DNA of 8,926 bases from Erysipelotrichaceae bacterium (GTDB taxonomy: Bacteria; Bacillota_I; Bacilli_A; Erysipelotrichales; Erysipelotrichaceae), in NCBI GenBank assembly GCA_024709285.1, contig JANJWY010000018.1, forward strand, positions 1 to 8,926, written 5' to 3'. The position numbers and the translations under genes were made by a program. The notes under the pieces are model-generated. The model was not told where the DNA came from. It searched no databases and saw only the letters and a list, made by a program, of their open reading frames with translations. Each line of letters starts with the position of its first letter. The first letter of the stretch is position 1. Below, in pieces: positions 1 through 7,223 of this stretch.

Positions 1-29
1 AATAAAAAAAGTACTTTTTCAAGTACTTT
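1..29 (-). terminator. Intrinsic terminator of rpsU
   Basis: On the minus strand AAAGTACTT (21-29) pairs perfectly with AAGTACTTT (8-16) around a GAAA loop, followed by TTTTATT. The stem overlaps the rpsU TAA (28-30) by two bases. The stem is AT-rich, so moderately weak, but the form is classic. It probably closes the transcription unit. Confidence 0.8.
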
Positions 30-207
30 ATTTGCTTCTGCGAGCTTTTCTGGCGGCTTCGGATTTTAATTTGCGACGAACGCCCGGTTTTACATAAAAC
101 TCTCTTTTGCGAGCCTCAGCAAGGGTTCCGTTACGAGAGACTTGACGTTTAAAACGACGCAGCGCATCATCCAAAACTTCATTCTCTTTGAGTACGACTC
201 TAGGCAT
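28..207 (-). CDS. rpsU: 30S ribosomal protein S21
   Basis: A small, very basic protein of the 30S subunit, near the anti-Shine-Dalgarno end of 16S rRNA, with a role in initiation. The 59 residues match the family's usual 57-60. The core [20 protein letters not shown] (16-35) with [10 protein letters not shown] after it and the [10 protein letters not shown] tail are diagnostic. The start is the ATG at 207, directly after a GGGGAGG site; the open frame extends 20 codons further upstream, but that part ([17 protein letters not shown]) is translated promoter DNA, not protein. The gene has its own promoter and a terminator that overlaps the stop. In Bacillus rpsU also lies downstream of rsmE and mtaB, so the order is partly conserved here with the unknown gene, murE and deoC interposed. 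Confidence 0.97.
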   Translation of the reverse strand: MPRVVLKENEVLDDALRRFKRQVSRNGTLAEARKREFYVKPGVRRKLKSEAARKARRSK

Positions 208-213
208 AATCAA

Positions 214-220
214 CCTCCCC
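214..220 (-). promoter_or_regulatory. Ribosome binding site that fixes the rpsU start
   Basis: GGGGAGG on the minus strand lies 6 nt before the ATG at 207. It marks the ATG that begins the conserved S21 sequence and excludes the upstream in-frame codon at 267, which lies in the promoter. Confidence 0.85.
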
Positions 221-238
221 TCTGATGCAAGCAGTATT

Positions 239-267
239 ATTATACAAAACCAACCGCTAAAAAGCAA
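239..267 (-). promoter_or_regulatory. Sigma-A-type promoter for rpsU
   Basis: On the minus strand TTGCTT (262-267) is followed by 17 bp and a perfect TATAAT (239-244). The -35 matches consensus only in TTG. The predicted start of transcription, about 232-233, gives a leader of some 25 nt. It sits in the 67-nt deoC-rpsU gap and would allow S21 synthesis independent of the upstream operon. Confidence 0.65.
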
Positions 268-297
268 GTATATCTTAATATGTTTGCGTGTTGGTTT
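247..297 (-). repeat. Long-loop inverted repeat spanning the deoC end and rpsU promoter
   Basis: The arm AAACCAAC-A-CGC in the deoC 3' end (minus strand, 297-286) pairs with GCG-GTTGGTTT (257-247): 11 base pairs with one bulged A and a loop of 28 nt. The downstream arm ends in TTTTG and runs into the rpsU -10. It could be a weak terminator for deoC, a transcript structure, or chance. The short T-run makes it a poor intrinsic terminator. Confidence 0.35.
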
Positions 298-931
298 GCT
301 TGTTAAGCAATGCTACCCCGGCAGATGTTCCAATACGGTCAGCTCCTGCATCAATCATTGCTACCAAATCTTCATATGTCCGAACTCCGCCGGCAGCTTT
401 CACCAGTGCCCTTGATCCGACAACGGACTTCATCAGCCGTACATCTTCAACTGTAGCACCTGCAGTAGAAAATCCGGTCGATGTTTTAACAAAATCAGCA
501 CCTGCATTTAAAGCAGCTTCACAAGCCAAAACTTTCTCTTCATCTGTCAAAAGACAAGTCTCAATGATGACTTTTACGACAAGTTTACCTGCTGCAGCTT
601 TAACCGCACGGATATCTTCGGTAACCAAAGACAAGTGTTTATCCTTTAATGCACCGATATTGATTACCATATCGATTTCAGTTGCTCCGTTATCAACGGC
701 ATTTTTAGTTTCATAAGCTTTGACCGCTGTCGTAGTTGCTCCTAAAGGAAATCCGATAACCGTACAAACCTTGACATCACTGCCTGCAAGTTGCTCGGCA
801 CATGTACTTACCCACGTCGGATTGACACAAACTGAAGCAAAATCATAGGTCTTCGCCTCTTTACACAATGTTATGATTTGTTCTCTGGTTGCATTCTGTT
901 TTAATAATGTGTGATCGATGTATTTATTCAT
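275..931 (-). CDS. deoC: Deoxyribose-phosphate aldolase
   Basis: A class I aldolase (TIM barrel) that cleaves 2-deoxyribose-5-phosphate to acetaldehyde and glyceraldehyde-3-phosphate, feeding deoxynucleoside carbon into glycolysis. At 218 residues it is close to the usual 220 or so. The start IDHTLL (5-10) is diagnostic. Active-site residues are in place: Asp87 in EIDMVINIG, Lys120 in VKVIIET, the Schiff-base Lys149 in FVKTSTGF and Lys178 in [18 protein letters not shown] (196-205) is the phosphate-binding end of the barrel. The ATG at 931 overlaps the murE stop by 8 nt and has an AAGGAGG site (941-947) 9 nt upstream, so its translation is strong and coupled. The last residues (KQTNTQTY) are encoded by one arm of an inverted repeat that reaches into the rpsU promoter. 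pdp, an earlier step in the same pathway, is about 6 kb upstream in another unit. Confidence 0.96.
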   Translation of the reverse strand: MNKYIDHTLLKQNATREQIITLCKEAKTYDFASVCVNPTWVSTCAEQLAGSDVKVCTVIGFPLGATTTAVKAYETKNAVDNGATEIDMVINIGALKDKHLSLVTEDIRAVKAAAGKLVVKVIIETCLLTDEEKVLACEAALNAGADFVKTSTGFSTAGATVEDVRLMKSVVGSRALVKAAGGVRTYEDLVAMIDAGADRIGTSAGVALLNKQTNTQTY

Positions 932-2393
932 TTGAACATACCTCCTTGTTTAGTATGATTGTCCGTAATATCTCTTGTGCGGCGATTTGATCCCCCATCC
1001 AATCTTCCTTACCGAATTCACGATACATATAAGGCTCATCCCCTTTTCCCAAAATCAGAACGGTATCATCCTTACAGGCAATTTCCAGTGATTGACGTAT
1101 GGCATCATAACGGTCCTCAATAATAATATAATTACTTTTCGTTATCCCTTTACTGATTTCACTGCAGATATCCAGTACCTTCTCGCTTCGATTATCTTCC
1201 TCGGTCAAAACTATCATATCACAATACTTATCTGCAAGTTCGCCCAATATTTTTCGTTTCTTCGAATCACGCTGACCGGCTGAACCAAACACAACAATGA
1301 TTTTTTTCTTTGTGGGAGTAATAGAACGGGCATAAGCAAATATTTTCTCAAATCCGTCCGGTGTATGTGCATAATCAATGATCACATTGAAGTTCTGACC
1401 TTCATTTAAAACTTCCATACGACCGTCAACTTGAGGAATATTCTTGCACATCTCGACGATTCTTGATAAATCCATGCCGTAAGTTACCAACGATGCGATA
1501 ACTCCCAGCAGATTGTAAATATTGAACACAGCAACCAGATTTGTCTGGATTTTAACTTTTTTCTTTTCTTTTCGGATAAACAAGTCAAATACAGTCCGAT
1601 CAGGATAAAGTTCGATATTATCGGCAAAGAAATCAGCATCATGCTCAAGCCCGTAAGTGATCAGATTGCCCTCAAAAGTTGCTATGATCCGTTTTCCATA
1701 AGCATCGTCCTGATTGACAACAGCCAAACCCGTCTTTTTCAGCATGGTGAACAATTTCTTTTTGGCTTGAAAGTAATTTTCCATATTTCCATGAAAATCA
1801 AGATGATCGTGTGTGAGGTTCGTAAAAATCGCAACATCAAAATCAACGCTGAGCACTCTTCCCTGTTCCAATCCGTGGGATGACACTTCCAAAGCAACAG
1901 CTTTCATTCCGGCATCCAACATTTTTCTCAGTGTCTGATGCATAGGTATGACATCCGGAGTAGTTAAAAACGGCTGTTCCTTTACATTGCCATACTCTGT
2001 AGAAATCGTTCCGATGTATCCGCAAGGCATAACATCATTGACAAAATACTGAAGCAGTTTCGCACTGGTACTTTTGCCGTTGGTCCCGGTGACACTGAAT
2101 ACTTTTAGTGCAACACTGGGATTTCCATAAAAGCGCGAAGCAATGACATTGAGTGTTTTCAGTACATCATCCACCAATATATAAGCGACATTCTTCGACG
2201 CTTTTGTCAGCGGATCACTGTGAACAATAGCAACAGCTCCGTTTTGAATCGCCTGATCAACGAACTGATGTCCATCAAAAACCATACCTTTCAAACAGAA
2301 AAACAAAGCATTATCGCTTTTTACACGGGAATCCACTGATAAAGTATCAATTCTGATATCCGGAGCACTGTTAAACAATTGGTTTAAATTCAT
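924..2393 (-). CDS. murE: UDP-N-acetylmuramyl-tripeptide synthetase (MurE family), residue-3 substrate uncertain
   Basis: An ATP-dependent Mur ligase that adds the third amino acid to UDP-MurNAc-L-Ala-D-Glu in cytosolic peptidoglycan precursor synthesis. The 489 residues fit the family. The N-terminal UDP-binding domain includes SVDSR (19-23). The central ATPase domain has the P-loop VTGTNGKST (101-109), LEVSSHGL (168-175), [11 protein letters not shown] (191-201) and YFQAKKKLF (207-215), where Lys211 is the likely carbamylated lysine. The C-terminal domain has DGRMEV (323-328) and DYAHTPDG (340-347). The substrate-selecting region is unusual: TEEDNRSE (397-404) stands where DAP enzymes have DNPRxE, and GKGDE (449-453) where they have GKGHE. 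Meso-DAP, L-Lys or another residue cannot be chosen from this. The start at 2393 overlaps the mtaB stop by 4 nt; the 3' end overlaps deoC by 8 nt. Confidence 0.9.
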   Translation of the reverse strand: MNLNQLFNSAPDIRIDTLSVDSRVKSDNALFFCLKGMVFDGHQFVDQAIQNGAVAIVHSDPLTKASKNVAYILVDDVLKTLNVIASRFYGNPSVALKVFSVTGTNGKSTSAKLLQYFVNDVMPCGYIGTISTEYGNVKEQPFLTTPDVIPMHQTLRKMLDAGMKAVALEVSSHGLEQGRVLSVDFDVAIFTNLTHDHLDFHGNMENYFQAKKKLFTMLKKTGLAVVNQDDAYGKRIIATFEGNLITYGLEHDADFFADNIELYPDRTVFDLFIRKEKKKVKIQTNLVAVFNIYNLLGVIASLVTYGMDLSRIVEMCKNIPQVDGRMEVLNEGQNFNVIIDYAHTPDGFEKIFAYARSITPTKKKIIVVFGSAGQRDSKKRKILGELADKYCDMIVLTEEDNRSEKVLDICSEISKGITKSNYIIIEDRYDAIRQSLEIACKDDTVLILGKGDEPYMYREFGKEDWMGDQIAAQEILRTIILNKEVCSNE

Positions 2394-3685
2394 GACTCCA
2401 CCTCCTTTTTTACAAGAACCCCATAATTGCGTCCTTGTTTGTGATGGGTTATCCAAACACGATGACACTGATTGTTCAAAGATTCTTCACTGGCTACATG
2501 GACTAAAATATACTCACCCGTATGACCGATAGCCATGCCTTGATGGTATGACTCAAATAGGACGGTTACTTCTTTATTTACAAACTGATATTCATAATGA
2601 GACTTTAGCATGCTTGATTTTGCCATCAGCTGTTGAGCCCGTGTTTTCTTGGTATCTGAATCCAAATGGCCAACCAAACGTGCAGCATCTGTATTTGCTC
2701 TTAATGAATACGGAAATACATGTATGAAGCTGAAGCGGCATTTCTCCGCAAAGGCCATCGTCATCAGAAACTCTTCCTCACTTTCGCCCGGAAATCCGAC
2801 AATGATGTCCGTACTGATCGAAATATGATTAAAGAGTTCGCGAATTTCTGATATTCGGTTAAAGTACTGATCACAAGTATACGGACGTTTCATTCGATTC
2901 AATACTGAGTCACAGCCCGCTTGCAATGGGATGTGCAAATGATGAACGATTTTTGAAGATGAAGCCATCACATCGAGCAACTGAGGAGTAATTTCGGTAA
3001 TTTCAATAGATGACAGGCGGATTCTCAGCAATCCGTCAACCTCATCCACAAGCCGTTTCAGTAAATACGATAAATCATGTCGATCATCTTTTCCGTATCT
3101 GCCGATATGAATCCCGGAAAGCACGATTTCTTTATGACCGCTTGCCACAAGACTTTTGGCCATTTCAACCAAATCATCACTGATCGCCGAACGTTCATTT
3201 CCACGTGCGTACGGTATGATACAGTACGAACAAAACTGATCGCAGCCATCTTGAATTTTTAAAAAGGCCCGGGTCTGATTGCTGTAATGCTTCAAGGGCA
3301 AAGCTTCAAATGTCAAATCTCTTAACGAGCTGATATCCGCATTTGACTGTCCTTCAAGAATATATTCTACCAACTTACTTTTATGTTTTGCTCCGATAAG
3401 CAAGTCGATCCGATCGATATCCGATAATTCGTTTTGATTGGTCTGAACATAACACCCCACAACGCAAATCAGTGCCTGTTCATTCTGACGAATCGCCTGA
3501 TGGATTCTCTGCCGGCTTTTCGATGCTGCCGTATTGGTGACCGAACAAGTGTTGATAACGTAAATGTCCGCCGGATCTTTAAAATCAACTTGCTGAAATC
3601 CTGCTGAAATCAAGCTTTCAATGTAACTTTCAGATTCAAATGTATTTACTTTACAACCCAATGTGGCTATAGCGAAAGTCTTCAT
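2390..3685 (-). CDS. mtaB: tRNA (N6-L-threonylcarbamoyladenosine-37-C2)-methylthiotransferase
   Basis: A radical-SAM methylthiotransferase that converts t6A37 to ms2t6A37 in tRNAs decoding ANN codons. The N-terminal UPF0004 domain carries the three cysteines for the auxiliary [4Fe-4S] cluster: Cys11 (TLGCKVN), Cys47 (NTCSVT) and Cys78 (VVGCYVQ). The radical-SAM cluster motif CDQFCSYC has Cys148, Cys152 and Cys155, followed by IIPYARG. The blocks HLHIPLQAGCD (249-259) and DIIVGFPGE (293-301) are typical. A TRAM-like RNA-binding region fills about 368-427. The TLGCKVN start and the length of 431 favour MtaB over MiaB, which is usually longer. The gene follows rsmE and the unknown gene, echoing the rsmE-mtaB adjacency known in Bacillus. 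The stop overlaps the murE start as ATGA. Confidence 0.93.
   Translation of the reverse strand: MKTFAIATLGCKVNTFESESYIESLISAGFQQVDFKDPADIYVINTCSVTNTAASKSRQRIHQAIRQNEQALICVVGCYVQTNQNELSDIDRIDLLIGAKHKSKLVEYILEGQSNADISSLRDLTFEALPLKHYSNQTRAFLKIQDGCDQFCSYCIIPYARGNERSAISDDLVEMAKSLVASGHKEIVLSGIHIGRYGKDDRHDLSYLLKRLVDEVDGLLRIRLSSIEITEITPQLLDVMASSSKIVHHLHIPLQAGCDSVLNRMKRPYTCDQYFNRISEIRELFNHISISTDIIVGFPGESEEEFLMTMAFAEKCRFSFIHVFPYSLRANTDAARLVGHLDSDTKKTRAQQLMAKSSMLKSHYEYQFVNKEVTVLFESYHQGMAIGHTGEYILVHVASEESLNNQCHRVWITHHKQGRNYGVLVKKEVES
2401..2407 (-). promoter_or_regulatory. Ribosome binding site that fixes the murE start
   Basis: A full AAGGAGG lies 7 nt upstream of the ATG at 2393, inside the last codons of mtaB. 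It supports the ATGA overlap start for murE and argues against the start 25 codons upstream at 2468, which would read through mtaB codons in another frame. Confidence 0.85.
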
Positions 3686-3701
3686 TTCATCACCTTGACG
3701 T

Positions 3702-3730
3702 ATTATACATTATTCCGCAATATTTGTAAA
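3702..3730 (-). promoter_or_regulatory. Sigma-A-type promoter for mtaB-murE-deoC
   Basis: On the minus strand TTTACA (3725-3730) is followed by 17 bp and TATAAT (3702-3707), one mismatch from consensus over twelve positions. It straddles the last codons of the unknown gene. The predicted start of transcription, about 3695-3696, leaves a leader of only 10-11 nt, nearly all of it the AAGGTGATGAA ribosome binding site of mtaB. No terminator precedes it, so readthrough from the scpA operon is also likely. Confidence 0.7.
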
Positions 3731-4495
3731 AATCATTGGCTTTTTAACTCTTTTATATGCTTTTGCAGCTTTTGCAGATATAAGGTCATGATCCAAACAA
3801 ATTTTAAGAAATAGATCAGCATCATTTTCAATCAGACAACGGCCCAACATCTGAAGTATATCCGAATTTACTTCGCTTTTTTCATAAAGCGGGTATTCGA
3901 CACACTCCTTTAAATTGCATAAATAAAGGGTTTTTACGGATTCAATATATAGAACAAACCTGTTTTTGTCATGACAAATAAACGCGGCTTGACTGAATCC
4001 CGCCCGATAAGGCTCGATTCCATAGATAACAGGATCTATAATCTCCTTTGAAAACTGTTTGTACAGTTTGTAAAACTGCGGTAATTCAAATACGACCATC
4101 TCTTTGTGATACAAAGAATTCAAAAGCTCATTGAAAATCGGAATCATGATCGTAACATTAGTCTGTGATTCAAATTTGCACAAAGATTCTTTTAGTGAGA
4201 ACAACTCAAGATTCATAAGATGATTGCGTTGCTGATAATCGATCGTCGGCCAGATTTCTATCAGTTTGTTACGGACTTCATCATAGGCCTTTTCCAGTAA
4301 CTGCTTGTTACTTAGCGCTGTTTTAGTGACTTGCATCTTGAAAAAATCGTGGGAGTTTTGACAATTAAAAATCAGACCTTCTTTCTTGAAAACCTCTTTC
4401 ATCACTTGGATTTCTGATTTAGCCTTTTTGGTTTTAAGCAACTGCTGCTTATGAAACTTTAAAAGCCAACGATCGATTGCAATATCTTTAGTCAT
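3710..4495 (-). CDS. Protein of unknown function in the rsmE-mtaB interval
   Basis: I do not recognise a family. The gene encodes 261 residues with no signal peptide or membrane segment, so it is probably cytosolic. Residues 1-40 are Lys-rich and predicted helical (KFHKQQLLKTKKAKSE). Residues 60-110 are also helical. Alternating hydrophobic stretches such as VTIMIPIF (114-121) and RFVLYIESVKTLYLC (179-193) suggest beta-strands, with the phrase YGIEPYRAGFSQ (158-169) between them. The C-terminal 50 residues are helical and basic. Seven cysteines are scattered (44, 106, 174, 193, 198, 220, 233) without a clear metal-binding spacing. It is a real gene: the start overlaps the end of rsmE by 8 nt, an AGGAG site (4502-4506) lies 6 nt before the ATG, and the frame is long and intact. 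Position among RNA-modification genes hints at a role there, but that is guilt by association only. Confidence 0.8.
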   Translation of the reverse strand: MTKDIAIDRWLLKFHKQQLLKTKKAKSEIQVMKEVFKKEGLIFNCQNSHDFFKMQVTKTALSNKQLLEKAYDEVRNKLIEIWPTIDYQQRNHLMNLELFSLKESLCKFESQTNVTIMIPIFNELLNSLYHKEMVVFELPQFYKLYKQFSKEIIDPVIYGIEPYRAGFSQAAFICHDKNRFVLYIESVKTLYLCNLKECVEYPLYEKSEVNSDILQMLGRCLIENDADLFLKICLDHDLISAKAAKAYKRVKKPMIFTNIAE

Positions 4496-5210
4496 TTCGT
4501 TCTCCTAAAAAATCAAGGAATATACATGCTGTAACCGCCGCAGTCTCTGCCCGAAATATGCGTTTACCCAAGCTTACTGAAGTAAATCCATGATTAATCA
4601 AATAATCGGCTTCATCTGAAGTAAATCCGCCTTCCGGTCCGATAACAATGGTTGCTGAGGAAAACGATTCGGTAACGCTTGATAAAAAACGGCTGTTTTC
4701 CTTCTCATAGGCAATAAAGTTTATATCCGACTTAAAATCTTTTAACATTTTAAATGATATCGGTTCGGAAATCTCAGGGATCCGGTGTCTGTATGACTGC
4801 TCTGCTGCTTCAAGAAGGATTTTTTTATAACGCTCAATCTTTCGGCTGTAGGAATCCGGTTTATCCTTGACAACGCAACGGGAACTGACAAACGGAACGA
4901 TCTTCGTTACTCCGCATTCAGCAGTTTTCTGTAGCATCCAATCCCAATGTTCGCCCTTGATCAATGCCACTGCCAACGTAATATTTACCTTTGACTCACG
5001 GCTTTCAAAAACCGGTTCAATGACCTTGACCCGAACACTGTTTTTATTAATATGTACAGTTGCAAGAAAGACCGACTGATTTGAATCGACCAGTCGTATG
5101 GTTTTTCCATCCTTCATACGCAATACGGTTGATATATGATGAGACTGTTCACTCGTCATATCAAATTCCATATCAACGGTCAGTTTTCGATCCGTAAAAT
5201 ATTGTTGCAT
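4488..5210 (-). CDS. rsmE: 16S rRNA (uracil-1498-N3)-methyltransferase
   Basis: A SPOUT-fold methyltransferase that makes m3U1498 in the decoding region of 16S rRNA with S-adenosylmethionine. The N-terminal PUA-like domain contains SHHISTVLRMKDG (23-35). The knot region contains KGEHWDWMLQKTAECGV (85-101), GPEGGFTSDEAD (191-202) and LGKRIFRAETAA (214-225), all diagnostic of the family. From ATG 5210 it has 240 residues. A longer frame from GTG 5234 adds MKRERWFN, but nothing resembling a ribosome binding site precedes that GTG, and the family normally starts at the MQQYF-type sequence. The only Shine-Dalgarno-like bases (GAGGG, around 5225-5230) lie about 14 nt upstream. The rluB TAA is one base before the ATG, so re-initiation by ribosomes leaving rluB is likely. 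Confidence 0.94.
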   Translation of the reverse strand: MQQYFTDRKLTVDMEFDMTSEQSHHISTVLRMKDGKTIRLVDSNQSVFLATVHINKNSVRVKVIEPVFESRESKVNITLAVALIKGEHWDWMLQKTAECGVTKIVPFVSSRCVVKDKPDSYSRKIERYKKILLEAAEQSYRHRIPEISEPISFKMLKDFKSDINFIAYEKENSRFLSSVTESFSSATIVIGPEGGFTSDEADYLINHGFTSVSLGKRIFRAETAAVTACIFLDFLGERND

Positions 5211-5211
5211 A

Positions 5212-5943
5212 TTAAACCAACGTTCCCTCTTCACTGAGTTGTCGCAGTTTCTTCACTTCAAATGGTTTGAGTATCCGATAATCTCCTTGACCCAATCCTT
5301 CAACCGTTAAAAACCCGATGGAAACACGATGCAGTTTGCGTACTTGATAACCCAAAGCTTCCATCATTCGTTTGATCTGACGATTGCGTCCTTCAACGAT
5401 CGTGAGCTCAAAATCGGTCATCTGCTTGTCAAAGTCTTTATTGGTTATCCATACTTTTGCGGGAATTGTGACTGAACCATCATCCAGTTTTACACCAGCT
5501 TCCAACGTTTTAATATCTTTTGTTGCCAAAATCCCCTTGATTTTGACTTCATACTTCTTCGGTATGTGATAGCGCGGGTGAATCAGACTGTTGGCAAAAT
5601 CTCCGTCGTTGGTCAATATAAGACAGCCGGTCGTATCATAATCCAGACGACCGACCGGAAATATCCGATATGGTGTTTCAACTAAAGACACTACGGTCTG
5701 ACGGTCTTTCTCATCATTAAGCGAACAAATGACCTTCCGTGGTTTATTAATGACATAGTACACTTTGTTTTCCCTGACGATTGATTTTCCGTCAACCTCA
5801 ATGATCGCACCTTTGCGAACTTTAAAACCTTGTTCCGTGATGACGACACCATCAACACTGACACGACCCTGACTGATATACTCTTCTGCCTTTCGCCTTG
5901 AGGTCACCCCGGCTTGGGCAATGACTTTTTGTAAACGGTCCAT
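5212..5943 (-). CDS. rluB: 23S rRNA pseudouridine synthase, RsuA/RluB family
   Basis: An N-terminal S4 RNA-binding domain (LQKVIAQAGVTSRRKAEEYI, residues 4-23, through about 60) is followed by the RsuA-type catalytic domain. The catalytic motif GRLDYDTTG is at 98-106 with nucleophile Asp101. The late family motif EGRNRQIKRMMEALGYQV (184-201) is intact, followed by LHRVSIGF. The length of 243 residues fits the family. Members isomerise one uridine in rRNA to pseudouridine. The scpA-scpB-rluB order is widespread in Bacillota and favours RluB (23S rRNA, peptidyl-transferase region) over RsuA, but the exact target base is inferred. An AAGAGGTG site (5949-5956) precedes the ATG. The stop is one base from the rsmE ATG. 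Confidence 0.92.
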   Translation of the reverse strand: MDRLQKVIAQAGVTSRRKAEEYISQGRVSVDGVVITEQGFKVRKGAIIEVDGKSIVRENKVYYVINKPRKVICSLNDEKDRQTVVSLVETPYRIFPVGRLDYDTTGCLILTNDGDFANSLIHPRYHIPKKYEVKIKGILATKDIKTLEAGVKLDDGSVTIPAKVWITNKDFDKQMTDFELTIVEGRNRQIKRMMEALGYQVRKLHRVSIGFLTVEGLGQGDYRILKPFEVKKLRQLSEEGTLV

Positions 5944-5957
5944 AGAAACACCTCTTT

Positions 5958-6497
5958 CTAGTCAAATAATTCTTGAGAACTGCCACTGACGATTTGTTCG
6001 AGTTTTGGCAACTCGTCCAAAGACATCAGCTGAAAAACGTCCATAAACTCTTGTGTGACTCCGTAAAGTATCGGTCGTCCAGGAGCTTCGGATCGGCCTT
6101 TATCACAGATCAGATCCATCGCCTGAAGTTTTCTTAACATGACATCACAGCCGACTCCGCGGATTTCCTCGATTTCAACCCGGGTAATCGGTTGTTTATA
6201 TGCAATGATCGCCAATGTCTCCAAAGCTGACTGAGACAACTGCCTGGTTTTCTGAATTGAAAGCATTTGCTGTGCATAAGGATGAATGAACGGTGCTGAA
6301 AGCAACTTGACCTGACCGCCATAATTGACACACTGAATTCCGCGATTAAAACCCTTATAAAAAACCGATAGCTGATCAACGGCTTTTATAACTTCTTCCT
6401 CACTACAGCAGAGCGTTTGTGCCAGCTGTTCGATAGATAAACCGTCTTCACCGACAATAAATAGCAAACCTTCAATAATTACCGTTAAATCCGTCAT
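5958..6497 (-). CDS. scpB: Segregation and condensation protein B
   Basis: Dimeric winged-helix partner of ScpA in the SMC-ScpAB complex on the chromosome. At 179 residues it is a normal length for Bacillota. An N-terminal winged helix (about 1-80) is followed by the diagnostic block LSQSALETLAIIAYKQPIT (88-106) with RVEIEEIRGVG after it. The second winged helix ends in the conserved GRSEAPGRPILYGVT (134-148). The start overlaps the end of scpA by 26 nt and has its own AAGGAGT site (6505-6511) inside scpA, so both subunits are probably made from one message at matched levels. The stop is TAG, 14 nt before rluB. Confidence 0.95.
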   Translation of the reverse strand: MTDLTVIIEGLLFIVGEDGLSIEQLAQTLCCSEEEVIKAVDQLSVFYKGFNRGIQCVNYGGQVKLLSAPFIHPYAQQMLSIQKTRQLSQSALETLAIIAYKQPITRVEIEEIRGVGCDVMLRKLQAMDLICDKGRSEAPGRPILYGVTQEFMDVFQLMSLDELPKLEQIVSGSSQELFD

Positions 6498-7212
6498 CGC
6501 TGTTACTCCTTATTAAATAGATCTGTTCACCATCAACGGTAAACAATAACTCTCCGATTCTTATCATATCCAACACGGCCAGAAATGTAATCAAAACCAG
6601 TTGAATGTCTGAACAGTCCGCAAAACATTCTTCAAGAGCAAATGAAGATGGAAACCGGGTTATCATGCGTCTGAGCATATCAATCCGCTGATCGACGGAC
6701 AGTTCCCTTGCCGCTATCTTCGTTTCAAAGGGTTGCTGCAATGAGACTCGAACCATCACTTTTTTCATGGCACGTATCAAATCGTAAGAATTACCCTCCA
6801 CAAGAATATCCGGCATTACATCTTCAACCTCCTTGCGACTCAAAGGTTTTCCGATAAACTGCTGTCGCATCTGATAACGCTTCTCCAAATCTCCGGTAAT
6901 GTCCTTAAAAGCCTGATATTCAAGCAATCGACGTACCAAAGATTCCTTTGGATCTTCCGTATAGTCCGCTTCCAACTGTGACTTATCCCTAGGCAGAAGT
7001 TTTTTGCTTTTGTACTCAATCAATCCGGCTAGCTCACTTAAATATTCACTCGCAACTTCCAGATTCATCTGGTGCATGGATGTGATGTAGTTTTGATACT
7101 GAGCGGTAAGTTCAGAAATATCCAAATTAAACAAATCAAGTTTTTTCTCTTTGATCAGAAACAACATTAAGTCTAAAGGACCGCTGAACTGATCAATCGT
7201 TATCTCAAACAT
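6472..7212 (-). CDS. scpA: Segregation and condensation protein A (kleisin subunit of SMC-ScpAB)
   Basis: A kleisin that bridges the SMC heads and binds ScpB, forming the condensin-like complex that organises and segregates the chromosome. At 246 residues it is close to the usual 250 or so. The N-terminal domain carries the family pattern FSGPLDLMLFLIKEKKLDL (residues 9-27) and continues to EYLSELAGLIEYKSKKLLP (56-74), which should be the SMC-neck-binding helices. The middle is charged and variable. The C-terminal winged helix includes LVLITFLAVLDMIRIGELL (205-223), which contacts the SMC head. The ATG at 7212 starts exactly at the conserved MFEITIDQFSGPLDL and follows a good ribosome binding site; the longer frame to 7245 adds a non-conserved MFACYNVRGDD. 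The 3' end overlaps scpB by 26 nt, indicating coupled translation. Confidence 0.95.
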   Translation of the reverse strand: MFEITIDQFSGPLDLMLFLIKEKKLDLFNLDISELTAQYQNYITSMHQMNLEVASEYLSELAGLIEYKSKKLLPRDKSQLEADYTEDPKESLVRRLLEYQAFKDITGDLEKRYQMRQQFIGKPLSRKEVEDVMPDILVEGNSYDLIRAMKKVMVRVSLQQPFETKIAARELSVDQRIDMLRRMITRFPSSFALEECFADCSDIQLVLITFLAVLDMIRIGELLFTVDGEQIYLIRSNSDDGFNGNY

Positions 7213-7215
7213 ATC

Positions 7216-7223
7216 ATCACCCC
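7216..7223 (-). promoter_or_regulatory. Ribosome binding site that fixes the scpA start
   Basis: The minus strand reads GGGGTGAT, then GAT, then ATG at 7212. The GGTGAT part pairs with the 3' half of the anti-Shine-Dalgarno sequence. It fixes the scpA start at 7212 rather than at the in-frame codon 11 residues upstream, which would place the binding site inside the gene. Confidence 0.75.

Noticed and set aside
208..267. N-terminal extension of rpsU by 20 codons to 267
   Set aside because: The extension is the translated promoter and ribosome binding site; S21 homologues begin at the ATG at 207, after GGGGAGG.
288..716. Plus-strand 142-codon open frame opposite deoC
   Set aside because: A shadow of deoC codons with no ribosome binding site and no recognisable protein. 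Other plus-strand frames, for example 7880-8167 and 8398-8706, fail for the same reasons.
2394..2468. Longer murE start at 2468
   Set aside because: The extra 25 residues are mtaB codons read in another frame, and the AAGGAGG site at 2401-2407 points to 2393.
3058..3249. Second minus-strand frame inside mtaB
   Set aside because: It lies wholly within the mtaB radical-SAM domain in another frame, and no family is recognisable.
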